Shown here in pieces: positions 17,575 to 26,667 of a stretch of DNA of 54,203 nucleotides. The stretch spans positions 1 through 54,203 of the forward strand of contig NZ_JAUXZW010000115.1 in assembly GCF_030693805.1 (NCBI RefSeq), read 5' to 3'. The stretch is from Phenylobacterium sp. (lineage in GTDB: Bacteria > Pseudomonadota > Alphaproteobacteria > Caulobacterales > Caulobacteraceae). Position numbers and translations under genes: made by a program. The notes below the pieces were generated by a model. It was not told the origin of the DNA and made no database searches. It saw only the letters and a program-made list of their open reading frames with translations. Every line of letters begins with the position of its first letter. Within the stretch, counting starts at the first letter, position 1.

Positions 17575-17856
17575 TTAAGCCGTCGCGGCTCCATGGCCGA
17601 ACTTCCACTTCAACGCCAGGATCGTGGCCGACAGCGCCAGGCAGACGATGTTGGACAGCGTCACCGGCCAACTGGCGATCATCACTCCATAGATGATCCA
17701 CAGAATAAACCCGGTGACCGTGACCACGTACATGCGGAGCGAAACCGAAGAGGCGTCGCGCTCGCGCCAGATCTTGGCGATCTGCGGGATGAAGCTGCTC
17801 ATCGAGCACAGGGCCGCGCCTGTGCCGACGATGCTGACGATCAGATCCTGCGCCAC
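17575..17856 (-). CDS. SemiSWEET/MtN3-type small membrane protein, 93 aa
   Basis: Three predicted membrane helices (about residues 6-24, 40-60 and 64-84) with the PQ-loop motif SFIPQIAKIWRERDASSVSL in and after the first helix. This is the size and layout of bacterial SemiSWEETs, which dimerise to form a passive sugar pore. The residue pattern VTGFILWIIYGVM in helix 2 also fits the family. The transported substrate cannot be read from the sequence. It ends 36 bases before the wecG-like gene on the same strand, with no visible terminator between them, so it may head the transcription unit that includes the GT41 genes. Confidence 0.85.
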   Translation of the reverse strand: MAQDLIVSIVGTGAALCSMSSFIPQIAKIWRERDASSVSLRMYVVTVTGFILWIIYGVMIASWPVTLSNIVCLALSATILALKWKFGHGAATA

Positions 17857-17925
17857 GTCTCACCCCCGCATTCTGGGCAACAACGGCGCGGGACGGCCGT
17901 GGTTGCGGCGGCTGCGGCGAGGCGC

Positions 17926-17954
17926 AAAAAAAGGGCGCAGCCGAAGCCGCGCCC
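17926..17954 (-). terminator. Rho-independent terminator after the sulfate-binding protein gene
   Basis: Read on the minus strand, a 9-bp GC-rich stem (17946-17954 with 17933-17941, one G-U pair) with a TTCG loop is followed by seven T (17926-17932). It lies 27 bases after the minus-strand gene that ends at 17982 and closes the porin/Sbp unit. Confidence 0.9.
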
Positions 17955-17981
17955 TCTCAAGTTCGCCTTTGCGCGGGGAGG

Positions 17982-19034
17982 TCAACGCGGGCGGTAGATC
18001 TTGTCGAAGACACCGCCATCGCTGAAGTGCAGCGCCTGGGCCTTCTTCCAGCCGCCGAAGGTGTCGTTGATGGTCGCCATCGGGAGCTTGGGCAGGGTCT
18101 TGGCGTACTTGGCGAGGGCGGCCGGGTCGCGCGGCCTATAGTGGTGCTTGCCGATCAGGTCCTGCGCCAGCGGGCTGTAGAGGAAGTTCAGATAGCCCTC
18201 AGCCAGGGTGCGGGTCTTGCGACGATCGACAACCTTGTCGACGATCGCGACCGGCGGCTCGGCCAGGATCGATAGCGACGGATAGACGATGTCGAAGTTC
18301 GGACCGAACTCGTCGAACGACAGGTAGGCCTCGTTCTCCCAGGCCAGCAGCACATCGCCCAGACGGCGTTGCGCGAAGGTGGTGGTCGAACCCCGCGCGC
18401 CGGTGTCCAGCACCGGCACCTGGCGGAACAGCTTCTCGACGAAGGCCTGCGCCGTCGCCGGGCTGCCGCCGGGTTGCTTCAGCGCCCAGGCCCAAGCCGC
18501 GAGGTAGTTCCAGCGCGCGCCGCCCGAGGTCTTCGGGTTCGGTGTGATGACGCCGATGCCGGGTTTGATCAGGTCGCCCCAGTCGCGGATCTTCCACGGG
18601 TTGCCCTTGCGCACCAAGAACACGATCGTGGACGTGTAGGGCGTCGAGTTGTTGGGCAGGCGCGACTGCCAGTTGGCCGGCAGCAGCTTGGCCTTGGCGG
18701 CGATCTCGTCGATGTCGGACGCCAGCGCCAGGGTGACCACGTCGGCCTGCAGGCCGTCGATCACCGAGCGCGCCTGACGGCCGGAACCGCCGTGGCTCTG
18801 ATTGATGGTGATCGTCTGGCCGGTGCGGCGCTTCCAGTAGGCGGCGTAGGCGGCGTTGATGTCCTTGTAGAGCTCGCGCGTCGGGTCGTAGCTGACGTTG
18901 AGCAGGGTCAACGCCTTGTTCTGGGCCTGCGCCGGCGCGCCAAGCAGGGCGGCGGGAGCCGCCAGCGCTGCGGCGCCTGCGCCCGCCACGCCGAGCAGCC
19001 TGCGCCGCGAAGGGGTGTTGAGGTCGTCGATCAT
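17982..19034 (-). CDS. Sulfate ABC transporter periplasmic binding protein (Sbp family), 350 aa
   Basis: A periplasmic solute-binding protein of the Sbp/CysP type. A twin-arginine-like signal ([10 protein letters not shown]) and an alanine-rich stretch end in AQA (residues 35-37), a likely cleavage site. Diagnostic segments are [37 protein letters not shown] and [18 protein letters not shown], which line the sulfate site in Sbp. No cysT, cysW or cysA partner is present here, so it must serve a transporter encoded elsewhere or have another role. It follows an OprO/P-type porin gene (39 bases apart, same strand) and is divergent from the phosphate operon, which suggests possible control by phosphate. 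It ends at a strong terminator. Confidence 0.9.
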   Translation of the reverse strand: MIDDLNTPSRRRLLGVAGAGAAALAAPAALLGAPAQAQNKALTLLNVSYDPTRELYKDINAAYAAYWKRRTGQTITINQSHGGSGRQARSVIDGLQADVVTLALASDIDEIAAKAKLLPANWQSRLPNNSTPYTSTIVFLVRKGNPWKIRDWGDLIKPGIGVITPNPKTSGGARWNYLAAWAWALKQPGGSPATAQAFVEKLFRQVPVLDTGARGSTTTFAQRRLGDVLLAWENEAYLSFDEFGPNFDIVYPSLSILAEPPVAIVDKVVDRRKTRTLAEGYLNFLYSPLAQDLIGKHHYRPRDPAALAKYAKTLPKLPMATINDTFGGWKKAQALHFSDGGVFDKIYRPR

Positions 19035-19073
19035 GTCGATTGTCCGGTCTTGTTCGTTGTCACGAGGCGGATG

Positions 19074-20639
19074 TCAGAACGCGTACTGGGTGCGCAGAGA
19101 ATAGATGCGCAGGTCCTGTCCGACCTGGGCGCCCGCTGGCGGTGTGGAGCCGGCGATGAACGTCGAGCCGCCGGCCGACAGCCGGTCGACCTTCACGTCC
19201 TGCACCGCGGCCTGGAAGCGCAGCACGGTGTTCAGGTACCAGTTGAGCCCGACGGTGAGGATCTCCTGCTCGCCGCCGCGGATCGCCGAGGCCACGGCCG
19301 CCGTGCCCGGAGCGCCTTCGTTGAAGTTCAGATCCAGCTTGGAATAACGCAGGCCGAGCTCCCAGGCTCCCCAGCCGCCGTCCTTCGGATTGAACGGCTT
19401 GTCGGGGCGCGGGCTGTCGAAGGTCGCGCTGGCGATGGCGTAGCGGCGCTTCTCGCCAGTGATCGTCCAGCCGCCTTGCACGTACCAACCCTTGAACTTT
19501 GGATCGGACAGCGCGCCTTTGCGGTCGAGCTTGATGTCGAAGTACTCGGCCTGGCCGTAGAAATTCTTGTACTGGCCGCCCAGTTCGGCGCCGATCTCGA
19601 CGAGGCCGTCGGCGTCGATATTGCCGGTGTCGACCAGCCGCGTGCCGTCGACGCGCAGTTCCGGCCGGTCGCGCAGACGCAGCGTGGTCGGCGCCGCTCC
19701 GGCTACGTCCGGCGCGGTGGCGGCGGGCGAAAGCACGATCGAGGTGTTCACGCCCAGGTGGATCATGGCGTTATCGCGCAGGAACGGCACGAAGGCCGCG
19801 CGGCCGACGAACGCCAGCTGTTCGTCGAAGGTCTGGGCGCCGATGACGTTGCCGCTCAGCGCGCCCGAGACGTTCCAGCGATCACCGTTGGCGAACAGGC
19901 CGATCGCGGTGCGGCCGTCGCCGCTGGCGATGCCGCGTACGAGTTCCGATGGTGACGCGCGCTCGGCGAACAGAGAGCCATTGGTGGAGACGGCTTCTTC
20001 CAGGCCGGCGGGCGGCGAGAACGCGCCGATGCGCAGGCGCACCTTGCCTAGGCCATTGTACTGCACCCAGGCGGCGCTGATCTTGCCGGCCTCTTCGACG
20101 CCGGAGCCGCCGAAGTCGTAGAGGAAGTTGTATTCGACGTCGCGGAACGCCTTGCCCTCGATGCCGATGCGGGCGCGGCGGAAGTTGGCGCCGTCGTTCA
20201 GGTCGCGGGCGCGGTCGTTCTCAGCGGCGTCATTGACCGAACCGCGGCGGAAATCGGCCCCCAGGGGGCCAGGGGAGTTCTGGTCGTAGTGGGCGGCGTC
20301 GAGCTGGAATACGCCACGGAGGGAGGCGCTGAAGGCGCCGTCGCTGCTGGCGAAGGTCGGCCGGCCGTTAGCCAGCGACACGGTGGTCGCCAAGGATTCG
20401 GTACGCAACGCGGCCACGTCAGCGGCGCTCGACGTCTTAAGGTCGGACACCTGCGCGGTCAGCGTCTCGACGTCGCCGCTGGTGCTCGCCTTCAGGTCGG
20501 CGATCTGCGCTGCCAGCGCATTGACCTGCGCTTCGAGCGCGGCGATGCGAGCGTCCGTCGCCGGATCCGCGGCGGCTGCCGCCGGCCATGACAGAGCGGC
20601 TACAGCCGCCCCGGTCATCAATTTGTGTCTCCACGTCAT
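19074..20639 (-). CDS. Phosphate-selective porin O/P-type outer membrane protein, 521 aa
   Basis: A signal peptide (about 25 residues, ending AAAAAD) is followed by a coiled coil (about residues 26-80; heptad-like IAALEAQVNALAAQIADLKA). A beta-barrel then runs to a C-terminal aromatic residue (IYSLRTQYAF), the BAM recognition type ending. Segments such as RRARIGIEGKAFRDVEYNFLYD and VGLNWYLNTVLRFQAAVQDV fit the OprO/OprP family, trimeric pores for phosphate or polyphosphate. It diverges from phoR across 183 bases containing a candidate Pho box, so induction on phosphate starvation is likely. The Sbp gene is downstream, and the pair may supply anions to the periplasm. Confidence 0.88.
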   Translation of the reverse strand: MTWRHKLMTGAAVAALSWPAAAAADPATDARIAALEAQVNALAAQIADLKASTSGDVETLTAQVSDLKTSSAADVAALRTESLATTVSLANGRPTFASSDGAFSASLRGVFQLDAAHYDQNSPGPLGADFRRGSVNDAAENDRARDLNDGANFRRARIGIEGKAFRDVEYNFLYDFGGSGVEEAGKISAAWVQYNGLGKVRLRIGAFSPPAGLEEAVSTNGSLFAERASPSELVRGIASGDGRTAIGLFANGDRWNVSGALSGNVIGAQTFDEQLAFVGRAAFVPFLRDNAMIHLGVNTSIVLSPAATAPDVAGAAPTTLRLRDRPELRVDGTRLVDTGNIDADGLVEIGAELGGQYKNFYGQAEYFDIKLDRKGALSDPKFKGWYVQGGWTITGEKRRYAIASATFDSPRPDKPFNPKDGGWGAWELGLRYSKLDLNFNEGAPGTAAVASAIRGGEQEILTVGLNWYLNTVLRFQAAVQDVKVDRLSAGGSTFIAGSTPPAGAQVGQDLRIYSLRTQYAF

Positions 20640-20759
20640 AGCGGATGAGTCCCCTCGGTCCTCGAAAGCAGTACTGCGCCGGTATGACCCTACAAAACCT
20701 ATCGAGACAATAGAGATTGGCTCGCCTGCCCCGTAGAATTCCTGACAGGCGCGCCGGGG

Positions 20760-20777
20760 CCGTCATCTCCGTGACAT
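20760..20777 (+). promoter_or_regulatory. Candidate Pho box (PhoB site) before phoR
   Basis: CCGTCAT-CTCC-GTGACAT matches the known Pho box form CTGTCAT-4 bases-CTGTCAT at 6 of 7 and 5 of 7 positions. It ends 45 bases before the phoR start. A possible -10 (GCTGATGATT from 20791) lies 13 bases after it, close to the usual spacing in PhoB-activated promoters. Because the region is shared with the porin gene, it could act in both directions. A nearby near-palindrome CCTGACAGG (20741-20749) contains another half-site. Confidence 0.5.
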
Positions 20778-20822
20778 GCGAAGGCGCTTGGCTGATGATT
20801 CGCCCCTGTTCGGGAGATTCGT

Positions 20823-22217
20823 GTGCCCTCGCCGCAAGCGCCTCCGCCGCACATCCGGCCCGTCCTCGTGGCGGGCGGCGCCGGGTTTGCGGGTTTGGCG
20901 GCGCTGACGATCACCGGCGCGGCGCCGACCGGCGTGGGCCTCGCCCTAATGCTGATCGCCGGCGTGGCCACCGCCCTTGGCGTCGCCGCCGCCCGGCGCG
21001 ACGCAACACCGCCGGCGTTGAGCGGACCGGCGCCGCTGGTCGGCGTCACCGCGCAATCGCCGTATGGCGTGATCGCCGACATGCTTCCCGATCCCGTGCT
21101 CGTCGTCGTCGCCGAGGAGCGTGACGACCTGACGGGCCGGCGTTTCGTCTACGCCAACGCCGCGGCCCGAGACCTGCTGCGCCTGCAGAAGAGCGAAGGC
21201 GTGCTGGTCACCGTGCTGCGCCGGCCCGAGGTGCTGGAGGCGGTCGACGCAGCCTTGTTCGACGCCCGCGAGGCCGAGGCGATGTACGAGACCGGCGTGG
21301 TGCAGAACCGCATCTTCCGCGTGCTCGCCCGCTCGCTCGGGGCGACGCCCGCCGGCGCGCGGCTGGCGTTGCTGGTGTTCCGTGAGGAGACCGAGATGCG
21401 CCGGGTCGAGCGCACCCGCGCCGACTTCCTGGCCAACGCCAGCCACGAGCTGCGCACGCCGCTGGCCTCGCTCGCCGGCTTCATCGAGACCCTGCGTGGC
21501 CATGCACGCGGCGACGAGGCGGCGCGCGAGCGCTTCCTGGGGATCATGCAGGCCCAGGCGGCGAGGATGTCGCGGCTGATCGACGACCTGATGTCGCTCA
21601 GTCGGATCGAGTTCAATGAGCACAATGCGCCCTGCGAGACGACGGATCTGACGCTGGCGGTGGGCGATGTGCTGGACGCGTTGGCGCCGCTCGCCGAAGA
21701 GCGCGGCGTGCGTTTCGAACGCGCCGTTCCGGCGGTAGGCGCGGCGCTGGGGGTCGGCGACCGCGACCAAATCATCCAGGTGCTGCAGAACCTCGCGCAC
21801 AACGCGATCAAGTACTCCGTCGATGGCGGGCAGGTGCGGGTGTCTGTCGAGGCTGGCGTTCCGGCGGACGCGCTGATGGCGGGGGGAGAGTCCTCGGCGC
21901 GCTTTCCCCTGCTGCTGCCCGACCCCGGCCCTCGGACCTTTGTCGCGGTCCGCATCAGCGACGACGGCCCAGGCATCGCGCGCGAGCACCTGCCCAGGCT
22001 GACCGAGCGGTTCTATCGCATCGAGGGTCAGAAGAGCGGCGAACGGTCCGGCTCGGGCCTGGGCCTGGCCATCGTCAAGCACATCATCAACCGTCACCGC
22101 GGCGGCCTGACTGTGGAGAGCCGGACCGGAAAGGGCGCGGCCTTCACCGTCTATTTCCCGATGGCCGAAGGGGCCGCGCCCAGCGCCGCCACGGGGCTTG
22201 CGACAAAAGTGTCATGA
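20823..22217 (+). CDS. phoR: Phosphate regulon sensor histidine kinase PhoR
   Basis: The membrane sensor kinase that phosphorylates PhoB when phosphate is short; PstSCAB-PhoU normally holds it in check. Two N-terminal membrane helices (about residues 13-55) and a PAS-like region (about 80-190) come first. HisKA follows with the phospho-accepting His208 in NASHELRTPLASL, then the HATPase domain with NLAHNAIKYS, ISDDGPGIAREHL and GSGLGLAIVKHI. Length 464 is normal. The GTG at 20823 has a GGGAGA ribosome binding site 5 bases upstream. It is the first gene of the phoR-pst-phoU-phoB operon and may be autoregulated through the Pho box upstream. Confidence 0.95.
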   Translation: MPSPQAPPPHIRPVLVAGGAGFAGLAALTITGAAPTGVGLALMLIAGVATALGVAAARRDATPPALSGPAPLVGVTAQSPYGVIADMLPDPVLVVVAEERDDLTGRRFVYANAAARDLLRLQKSEGVLVTVLRRPEVLEAVDAALFDAREAEAMYETGVVQNRIFRVLARSLGATPAGARLALLVFREETEMRRVERTRADFLANASHELRTPLASLAGFIETLRGHARGDEAARERFLGIMQAQAARMSRLIDDLMSLSRIEFNEHNAPCETTDLTLAVGDVLDALAPLAEERGVRFERAVPAVGAALGVGDRDQIIQVLQNLAHNAIKYSVDGGQVRVSVEAGVPADALMAGGESSARFPLLLPDPGPRTFVAVRISDDGPGIAREHLPRLTERFYRIEGQKSGERSGSGLGLAIVKHIINRHRGGLTVESRTGKGAAFTVYFPMAEGAAPSAATGLATKVS

Positions 22218-22315
22218 AACTGTCGCGCTAGATCTGCAAAGGCTGGGCAGGTTCCGGCTCGGTCTCTCGGGGGGACCGGACGCTTGCGAAAGCTCACCGC
22301 CATGGCGAACGCCTG

Positions 22316-23758
22316 ATGCTGACCTGGGTCGCCCTCGCGGCGCTGATCGCCTTCTCGCTCTTCACTTTCCGCTCCGGCCGCGAACGGCTCGTGCGCGGAC
22401 TGGATCCGGCGCAGGGCCGCCCACATTCGCGGCCCGGCTATCACGGCGCCTACGTGGCGCTTTGGGCGTTCGCGCCCGCCGCGCTGCTGTTGATCGTGGC
22501 CGGCGCGTTCGGCGGTAGGATCGAGGCGGCGATGCTGCGCGCCGAGGTTCCCGCCGCGGTCGCCGCGCTGGACCCGTTGCAACAGGGCGTATTCTTCGAC
22601 GACGCTCGCGCCCAGTCCCACGGCCTGCCGCTCAGCCAGACGGTCTACGAGGGCGGCCTGAAAACGGCGCTTGCCGACAAGGCCATCGAAGCGCGCAGTC
22701 TCGAACAGGGGATGCGGCTGGGCGTGCTGGCCTTGGCCGCCCTGCTGGCCGGCGGCGGATTCGCCCTGGCCCGTCGCCGCGTGGCGCACCAGTTCCGCGC
22801 CCGAAACCGCGTCGAGGGCTGGATCGCCGGTGTGTTGATCCTGTCGTCGGTGGTCGCGGTGCTGACCACGGTGGGGATCATCGCCTCGCTGGCCTGGGAG
22901 AGCTGGCGCTTCTTCCAGGTGGTCTCGCCGATCCACTTCCTGTTCGGCCGCGAGTGGGATCCGCAGATCGCCATGCGCGCCGACCAGTTCGCCAGCGAGG
23001 GCGCATTCGGGGCGCTGCCGCTGTTCGCCGGCACCTTCCTGATCATGCTGATCGCCATGGCGGTGGCCGCGCCCGTGGGCCTGTTCGCCGCCATCTACCT
23101 GTCGGAATACGCCCGGCCGCTGACCCGCAGCGTGGTGAAGCCGCTGCTGGAGATCCTCGCGGGCGTGCCGACCGTCGTCTACGGCTTCTTCGCCGCCCTC
23201 ACCGTGGGCCCGCTGTTCCGCGCAGGCTTCAACGCGCTGGGCGCCCAACTTGCGGGCGGCCCGCTGAACGACCTCGGCGTCTATCTGATGCAGGTGCAGA
23301 ACCAGATGGCGCTGGTGGCCGGCGGCGTGATGGGGATCATGCTGATCCCGTTCGTCTGCTCGCTGTCCGACGACATCATCAACGCCGTGCCGCAGCACCT
23401 GCGCGACGGCAGCCTGGCGATGGGCGCCACGCGCTCCGAGACCATCAAGAAGGTGGTGCTGCCCGCCGCCCTGCCGGGCGTGGTCGCCGCCATGCTGCTG
23501 GCCGTCTCGCGCGCCGTCGGCGAGACCATGATCGTCACCATGGCCGCGGGCCTCCAGGCCAAGACCACGCTCAACCCGCTGGACACCGTGACCACGGTGA
23601 CGGTGCAGATCGTCACCCTGCTGACCGGCGATCAGGAATTCGACAGCCCCAAGACGCTCTCGGCCTTCGGCCTGGGGCTCACCCTCTTTGTCGTGACGCT
23701 GGCGCTGAACATCATCGCCCTGCGCATCGTGCAGAAATATCGGGAGCAATATGACTGA
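22316..23758 (+). CDS. pstC: Phosphate ABC transporter permease PstC
   Basis: One of the two inner-membrane channel subunits of the high-affinity phosphate importer. It is longer (480 aa) than the 300-320 residues of E. coli PstC, because of an N-terminal part with extra membrane helices and a soluble segment (about residues 60-140), common in alphaproteobacteria. The permease core has IYLSEYARPLTRSVVKPLLE, ILAGVPTVVYGFFAAL and the EAA-type loop LRDGSLAMGATRSETIKKVV, which docks on PstB. The 98 bases after phoR contain no clear terminator. The start overlaps the end of a 4-codon ATG..TGA frame at 22302-22316. The stop lies inside the pstA start region (8-base overlap). Confidence 0.93.
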   Translation: MLTWVALAALIAFSLFTFRSGRERLVRGLDPAQGRPHSRPGYHGAYVALWAFAPAALLLIVAGAFGGRIEAAMLRAEVPAAVAALDPLQQGVFFDDARAQSHGLPLSQTVYEGGLKTALADKAIEARSLEQGMRLGVLALAALLAGGGFALARRRVAHQFRARNRVEGWIAGVLILSSVVAVLTTVGIIASLAWESWRFFQVVSPIHFLFGREWDPQIAMRADQFASEGAFGALPLFAGTFLIMLIAMAVAAPVGLFAAIYLSEYARPLTRSVVKPLLEILAGVPTVVYGFFAALTVGPLFRAGFNALGAQLAGGPLNDLGVYLMQVQNQMALVAGGVMGIMLIPFVCSLSDDIINAVPQHLRDGSLAMGATRSETIKKVVLPAALPGVVAAMLLAVSRAVGETMIVTMAAGLQAKTTLNPLDTVTTVTVQIVTLLTGDQEFDSPKTLSAFGLGLTLFVVTLALNIIALRIVQKYREQYD

Positions 23759-25052
23759 CGCGGCCATCTCCCCGACCGCGGCGCGCGCAGCGACCCTGCG
23801 CGCCTCGGTCGAAGCCCGGCTCAAGGCGCGCCATGCGCAGGAGCGGCGGTTCAAGTTCTACGGCCAGTTGGCCATCGTCGTGGCGCTGTCGTTCCTGGCG
23901 CTGTTGTTGGTGCGCATCGTCGCCCAGGGCTATTCCACCTTCGTCGATTATCGGATCACGGCCCAGGTCTACATCGACCCGGCGCGGGTCAGCGCCAGCG
24001 ACATCGGCGGCGCCAACTTCGACATGCTGGTGGCCAACTCGATCCTGGCCAAGGTCGGCGAACGTGACGATGACCTGGGCGAAGCCTCGTCCAAGGTCAT
24101 GGCGCTGATCTCCAACGACCTGGGCTTCCAGCTGATGGCCAAGGTGCGGGCCGACCCGACCCTGATCGGCAAGACCATATCCGTCACCGGGCCGATGCGC
24201 GCGGACGCAGCGCTCTATTACAAAGGCGAACTCAAGCGCGCCTTGGCCGAGGAAGACCGCAAGCTCGACAATCGTCAGCTCGACTGGCTGGACAAGCTCA
24301 AGTCCTCAGGCGCGATCGTCACCAGCTTCAACACCGGCTTCTTCACGCGGTCCGACTCCACCGAGCCTGAACAGGCCGGCGTGCTGGGCGCGGTGGTCGG
24401 CTCGACGATGATGTTGATCGTCACCGCCCTGCTGGCCGTGCCGATCGGGGTGATGGCCGCGGTCTACCTCGAGGAGTTCGCGCCGAAGAACCGCTGGACC
24501 GACCTGATCGAGGTCAACATCAACAACCTCGCCGCCGTCCCATCGATCGTCTACGGCCTGCTGGGCTTGGCGGTGTTCATCAACTGGCTGGCCGCGCCCA
24601 GATCCTCGCCCCTGGTCGGCGGCCTGGTGCTGGCGCTGATGGCGCTGCCGACGGTGATCATCGCCACGCGCTCGGCGCTGAAGGCGGTGCCGCCGTCGAT
24701 CCGCGAGGCGGCCCTGGGCGTCGGCGCGTCGAAGACCCAGACCGTGTTCCACCACGTCCTGCCGCTGGGCATGCCCGGTGTGATGACCGGCGCGATCCTG
24801 TCGATGGCCCATGCCCTGGGCGAGACCGCACCCCTGCTGATGATCGGCATGGTGTCCTACGTCCCCGGCGTTCCCGAAGGCTTCACCCAGGCGGCCACCG
24901 TGCTGCCGGTGCAGGTCTTCATCTGGGAAAACGCCTCGGAACGCGCCTTCCACGAACGAACCGCCGCGGCCATCATGGTGCTGCTGGCGTTCATGATCCT
25001 GATGAACCTGGCGGCGATCATCCTTCGCCGCCGCTTCGAACGCCGGTGGTGA
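23751..25052 (+). CDS. pstA: Phosphate ABC transporter permease PstA
   Basis: The second channel subunit of the phosphate importer. One N-terminal membrane helix (about residues 39-63) is followed by a soluble periplasmic region of about 140 residues that is typical of alphaproteobacterial PstA (DUF3333). The five-helix permease core follows, starting near [19 protein letters not shown]. The EAA loop is [20 protein letters not shown]. Length is 433. The gene starts inside the end of pstC (23751 versus stop at 23758) and ends at TGA 25050-25052, 5 bases before the ATG chosen for pstB. Such tight packing indicates one co-translated set. Confidence 0.93.
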   Translation: MTDAAISPTAARAATLRASVEARLKARHAQERRFKFYGQLAIVVALSFLALLLVRIVAQGYSTFVDYRITAQVYIDPARVSASDIGGANFDMLVANSILAKVGERDDDLGEASSKVMALISNDLGFQLMAKVRADPTLIGKTISVTGPMRADAALYYKGELKRALAEEDRKLDNRQLDWLDKLKSSGAIVTSFNTGFFTRSDSTEPEQAGVLGAVVGSTMMLIVTALLAVPIGVMAAVYLEEFAPKNRWTDLIEVNINNLAAVPSIVYGLLGLAVFINWLAAPRSSPLVGGLVLALMALPTVIIATRSALKAVPPSIREAALGVGASKTQTVFHHVLPLGMPGVMTGAILSMAHALGETAPLLMIGMVSYVPGVPEGFTQAATVLPVQVFIWENASERAFHERTAAAIMVLLAFMILMNLAAIILRRRFERRW

Positions 25053-25057
25053 TCCGC

Positions 25058-25939
25058 ATGACGACCTATCCGAGCCAGACGCCGAGGACGACGATGCCCG
25101 CCAACCGCGACGACACTGACGCCCACGAGCCGGCGCACATGCACATCGCCGTGGACTCCGCGGTCGCCCATGCGCCCACCGGCCAGATCAAGGTGCGGGC
25201 CCGCGACGTCAACGTCTTCTACGGCGAGAAGCAGGCCCTGTTCGACGTGTCGCTGGACGTCGCCGAACGGGCGGTGACGGCGCTGATCGGCCCGTCGGGC
25301 TGCGGCAAGTCCACCTTCCTGCGTTGCATCAACCGGATGAACGACACGATCCCCGGCGCGCGGGTCGATGGCCGCATCGAGATCGACGACGAGAACGTCA
25401 ACGACAAGGCGCTGGACCCGGTGGTGCTGCGCGCCCGCGTCGGCATGGTGTTCCAGAAGCCCAATCCGTTCCCCAAGACCATCTTCGAGAACGTCGCCTA
25501 TGGTCCGCGCATCCACGGCCTGACTTCGTCCAAGAGCGAACTTGAGGGCGTCGTCGAGGCCTCGCTCCGACGTGCGGGCCTGTGGGAGGAAGTGCACGAA
25601 CGCCTGCACCAGTCGGGCTCCAGCCTCTCGGGGGGCCAGCAGCAGCGCCTGGTGATCGCCCGCGCCATCGCGGTCAGCCCCGAGGTGATCCTGATGGACG
25701 AGCCGTGCTCGGCCCTCGACCCGATCGCCACCGCCAAGATCGAGGAGCTGATCGACGAGCTGCGCCGTCAATACTGCATCGTCATCGTCACCCACTCGAT
25801 GGCCCAGGCCGCGCGGGTGTCCCAGAAGACCGCCTTCTTCCACATGGGCAGGCTGGTGGAGGCGGGGCCGACGGACGAGATGTTCACCAACCCGCGGGAC
25901 AGCCGCACCCAGGACTACATCACCGGCCGGTTCGGCTGA
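25058..25939 (+). CDS. pstB: Phosphate ABC transporter ATPase PstB
   Basis: The ATP-hydrolysing subunit of the phosphate importer and part of the PhoR signalling complex. Walker A is GPSGCGKS (about residues 78-85), the Q-loop region is [18 protein letters not shown], the signature is [15 protein letters not shown], Walker B is [13 protein letters not shown] and the switch His is in [11 protein letters not shown]. The start is uncertain. ATG 25058 gives 293 residues with a 45-residue polar, His- and Asp-rich N-terminal extension not found in the 255-residue core family. GTG 25046 (overlapping pstA) would add 4 residues, and ATG 25094 or later would shorten it. Confidence 0.95.
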   Translation: MTTYPSQTPRTTMPANRDDTDAHEPAHMHIAVDSAVAHAPTGQIKVRARDVNVFYGEKQALFDVSLDVAERAVTALIGPSGCGKSTFLRCINRMNDTIPGARVDGRIEIDDENVNDKALDPVVLRARVGMVFQKPNPFPKTIFENVAYGPRIHGLTSSKSELEGVVEASLRRAGLWEEVHERLHQSGSSLSGGQQQRLVIARAIAVSPEVILMDEPCSALDPIATAKIEELIDELRRQYCIVIVTHSMAQAARVSQKTAFFHMGRLVEAGPTDEMFTNPRDSRTQDYITGRFG

Positions 25940-25964
25940 GCCCACCCATCACAGGCGTCGCGAC

Positions 25965-26657
25965 ATGAACGAGCACATCGTCAAATCCTTCGAGGACGAG
26001 CTCAACACCCTCACCGCCGAGTGCGCCCGCATGGGCGGCCTTACCGAGGCCCAGGTGGCCGACGCCCTGGACGCGGTGGTCAAGCGTGACCAGGCGCTGG
26101 CGTCCGCCGTGGTCGGCCGCGACGACCGGCTCGACACGCTCGAGGCCGAGATCGAGCGCAAGGCCATCCGGCTGATCGCGCTGCGCGGCCCCATGGCCCA
26201 CGATCTGCGCCGCACCGTGGCGGCGATGAAGATCGCCACCAACCTGGAACGCTGCGGCGACCTGGCCAAGAACATCGCCAAGCGCTCGCTGGTGATCGTC
26301 GAGTCAGAGCCGATGACGCCGCTGACCCGCTCCATCGAGCGCATGGGCCGCCTGGTGGTGCTGCGCCTGAAGGAGGTGCTGGACGCCTACACCGGCGCCG
26401 ACGTGGAGCGCGCGGTCGCCGTGTGGTCGCGCGACGACGAGGTCGACGAGCACTACAACAGCCTGTTCCGCGAACTGCTGACCTACATGATGGGCGACCC
26501 GCGCACGATCACCGCCTGCGCCCACCTGCTGTTCATCGCCAAGAACCTGGAGCGCATCGGCGACCACGCCACCAACATCGCCGAGATCGTCCACTACGAG
26601 ATCACCGGCGAGGAGATGATCTCCAAGCGTCCCAAGACCGACGCGTTGAATCCTTGA
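25965..26657 (+). CDS. phoU: Phosphate signalling regulator PhoU
   Basis: A cytoplasmic helical protein that links PstB to PhoR and keeps the Pho regulon off when phosphate is plentiful. The two tandem three-helix repeats are both visible. Each contains the metal-binding E/DxxxD type motif: LERCGDLAKNIAKRS in the first and LERIGDHATNIAEIV in the second. Length is 230, as expected. It begins 25 bases after pstB and ends 10 bases before phoB, inside the operon. Confidence 0.95.
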   Translation: MNEHIVKSFEDELNTLTAECARMGGLTEAQVADALDAVVKRDQALASAVVGRDDRLDTLEAEIERKAIRLIALRGPMAHDLRRTVAAMKIATNLERCGDLAKNIAKRSLVIVESEPMTPLTRSIERMGRLVVLRLKEVLDAYTGADVERAVAVWSRDDEVDEHYNSLFRELLTYMMGDPRTITACAHLLFIAKNLERIGDHATNIAEIVHYEITGEEMISKRPKTDALNP

Positions 26658-26667
26658 GGCCCGCCCA

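Noticed and set aside
22151-23854. 567-codon open frame on the minus strand opposite phoR and pstC
   Set aside because: The protein is full of H, Q, R and G with no domain, as expected for the antisense of GC-rich membrane protein genes; phoR, pstC and pstA on the plus strand are certain.
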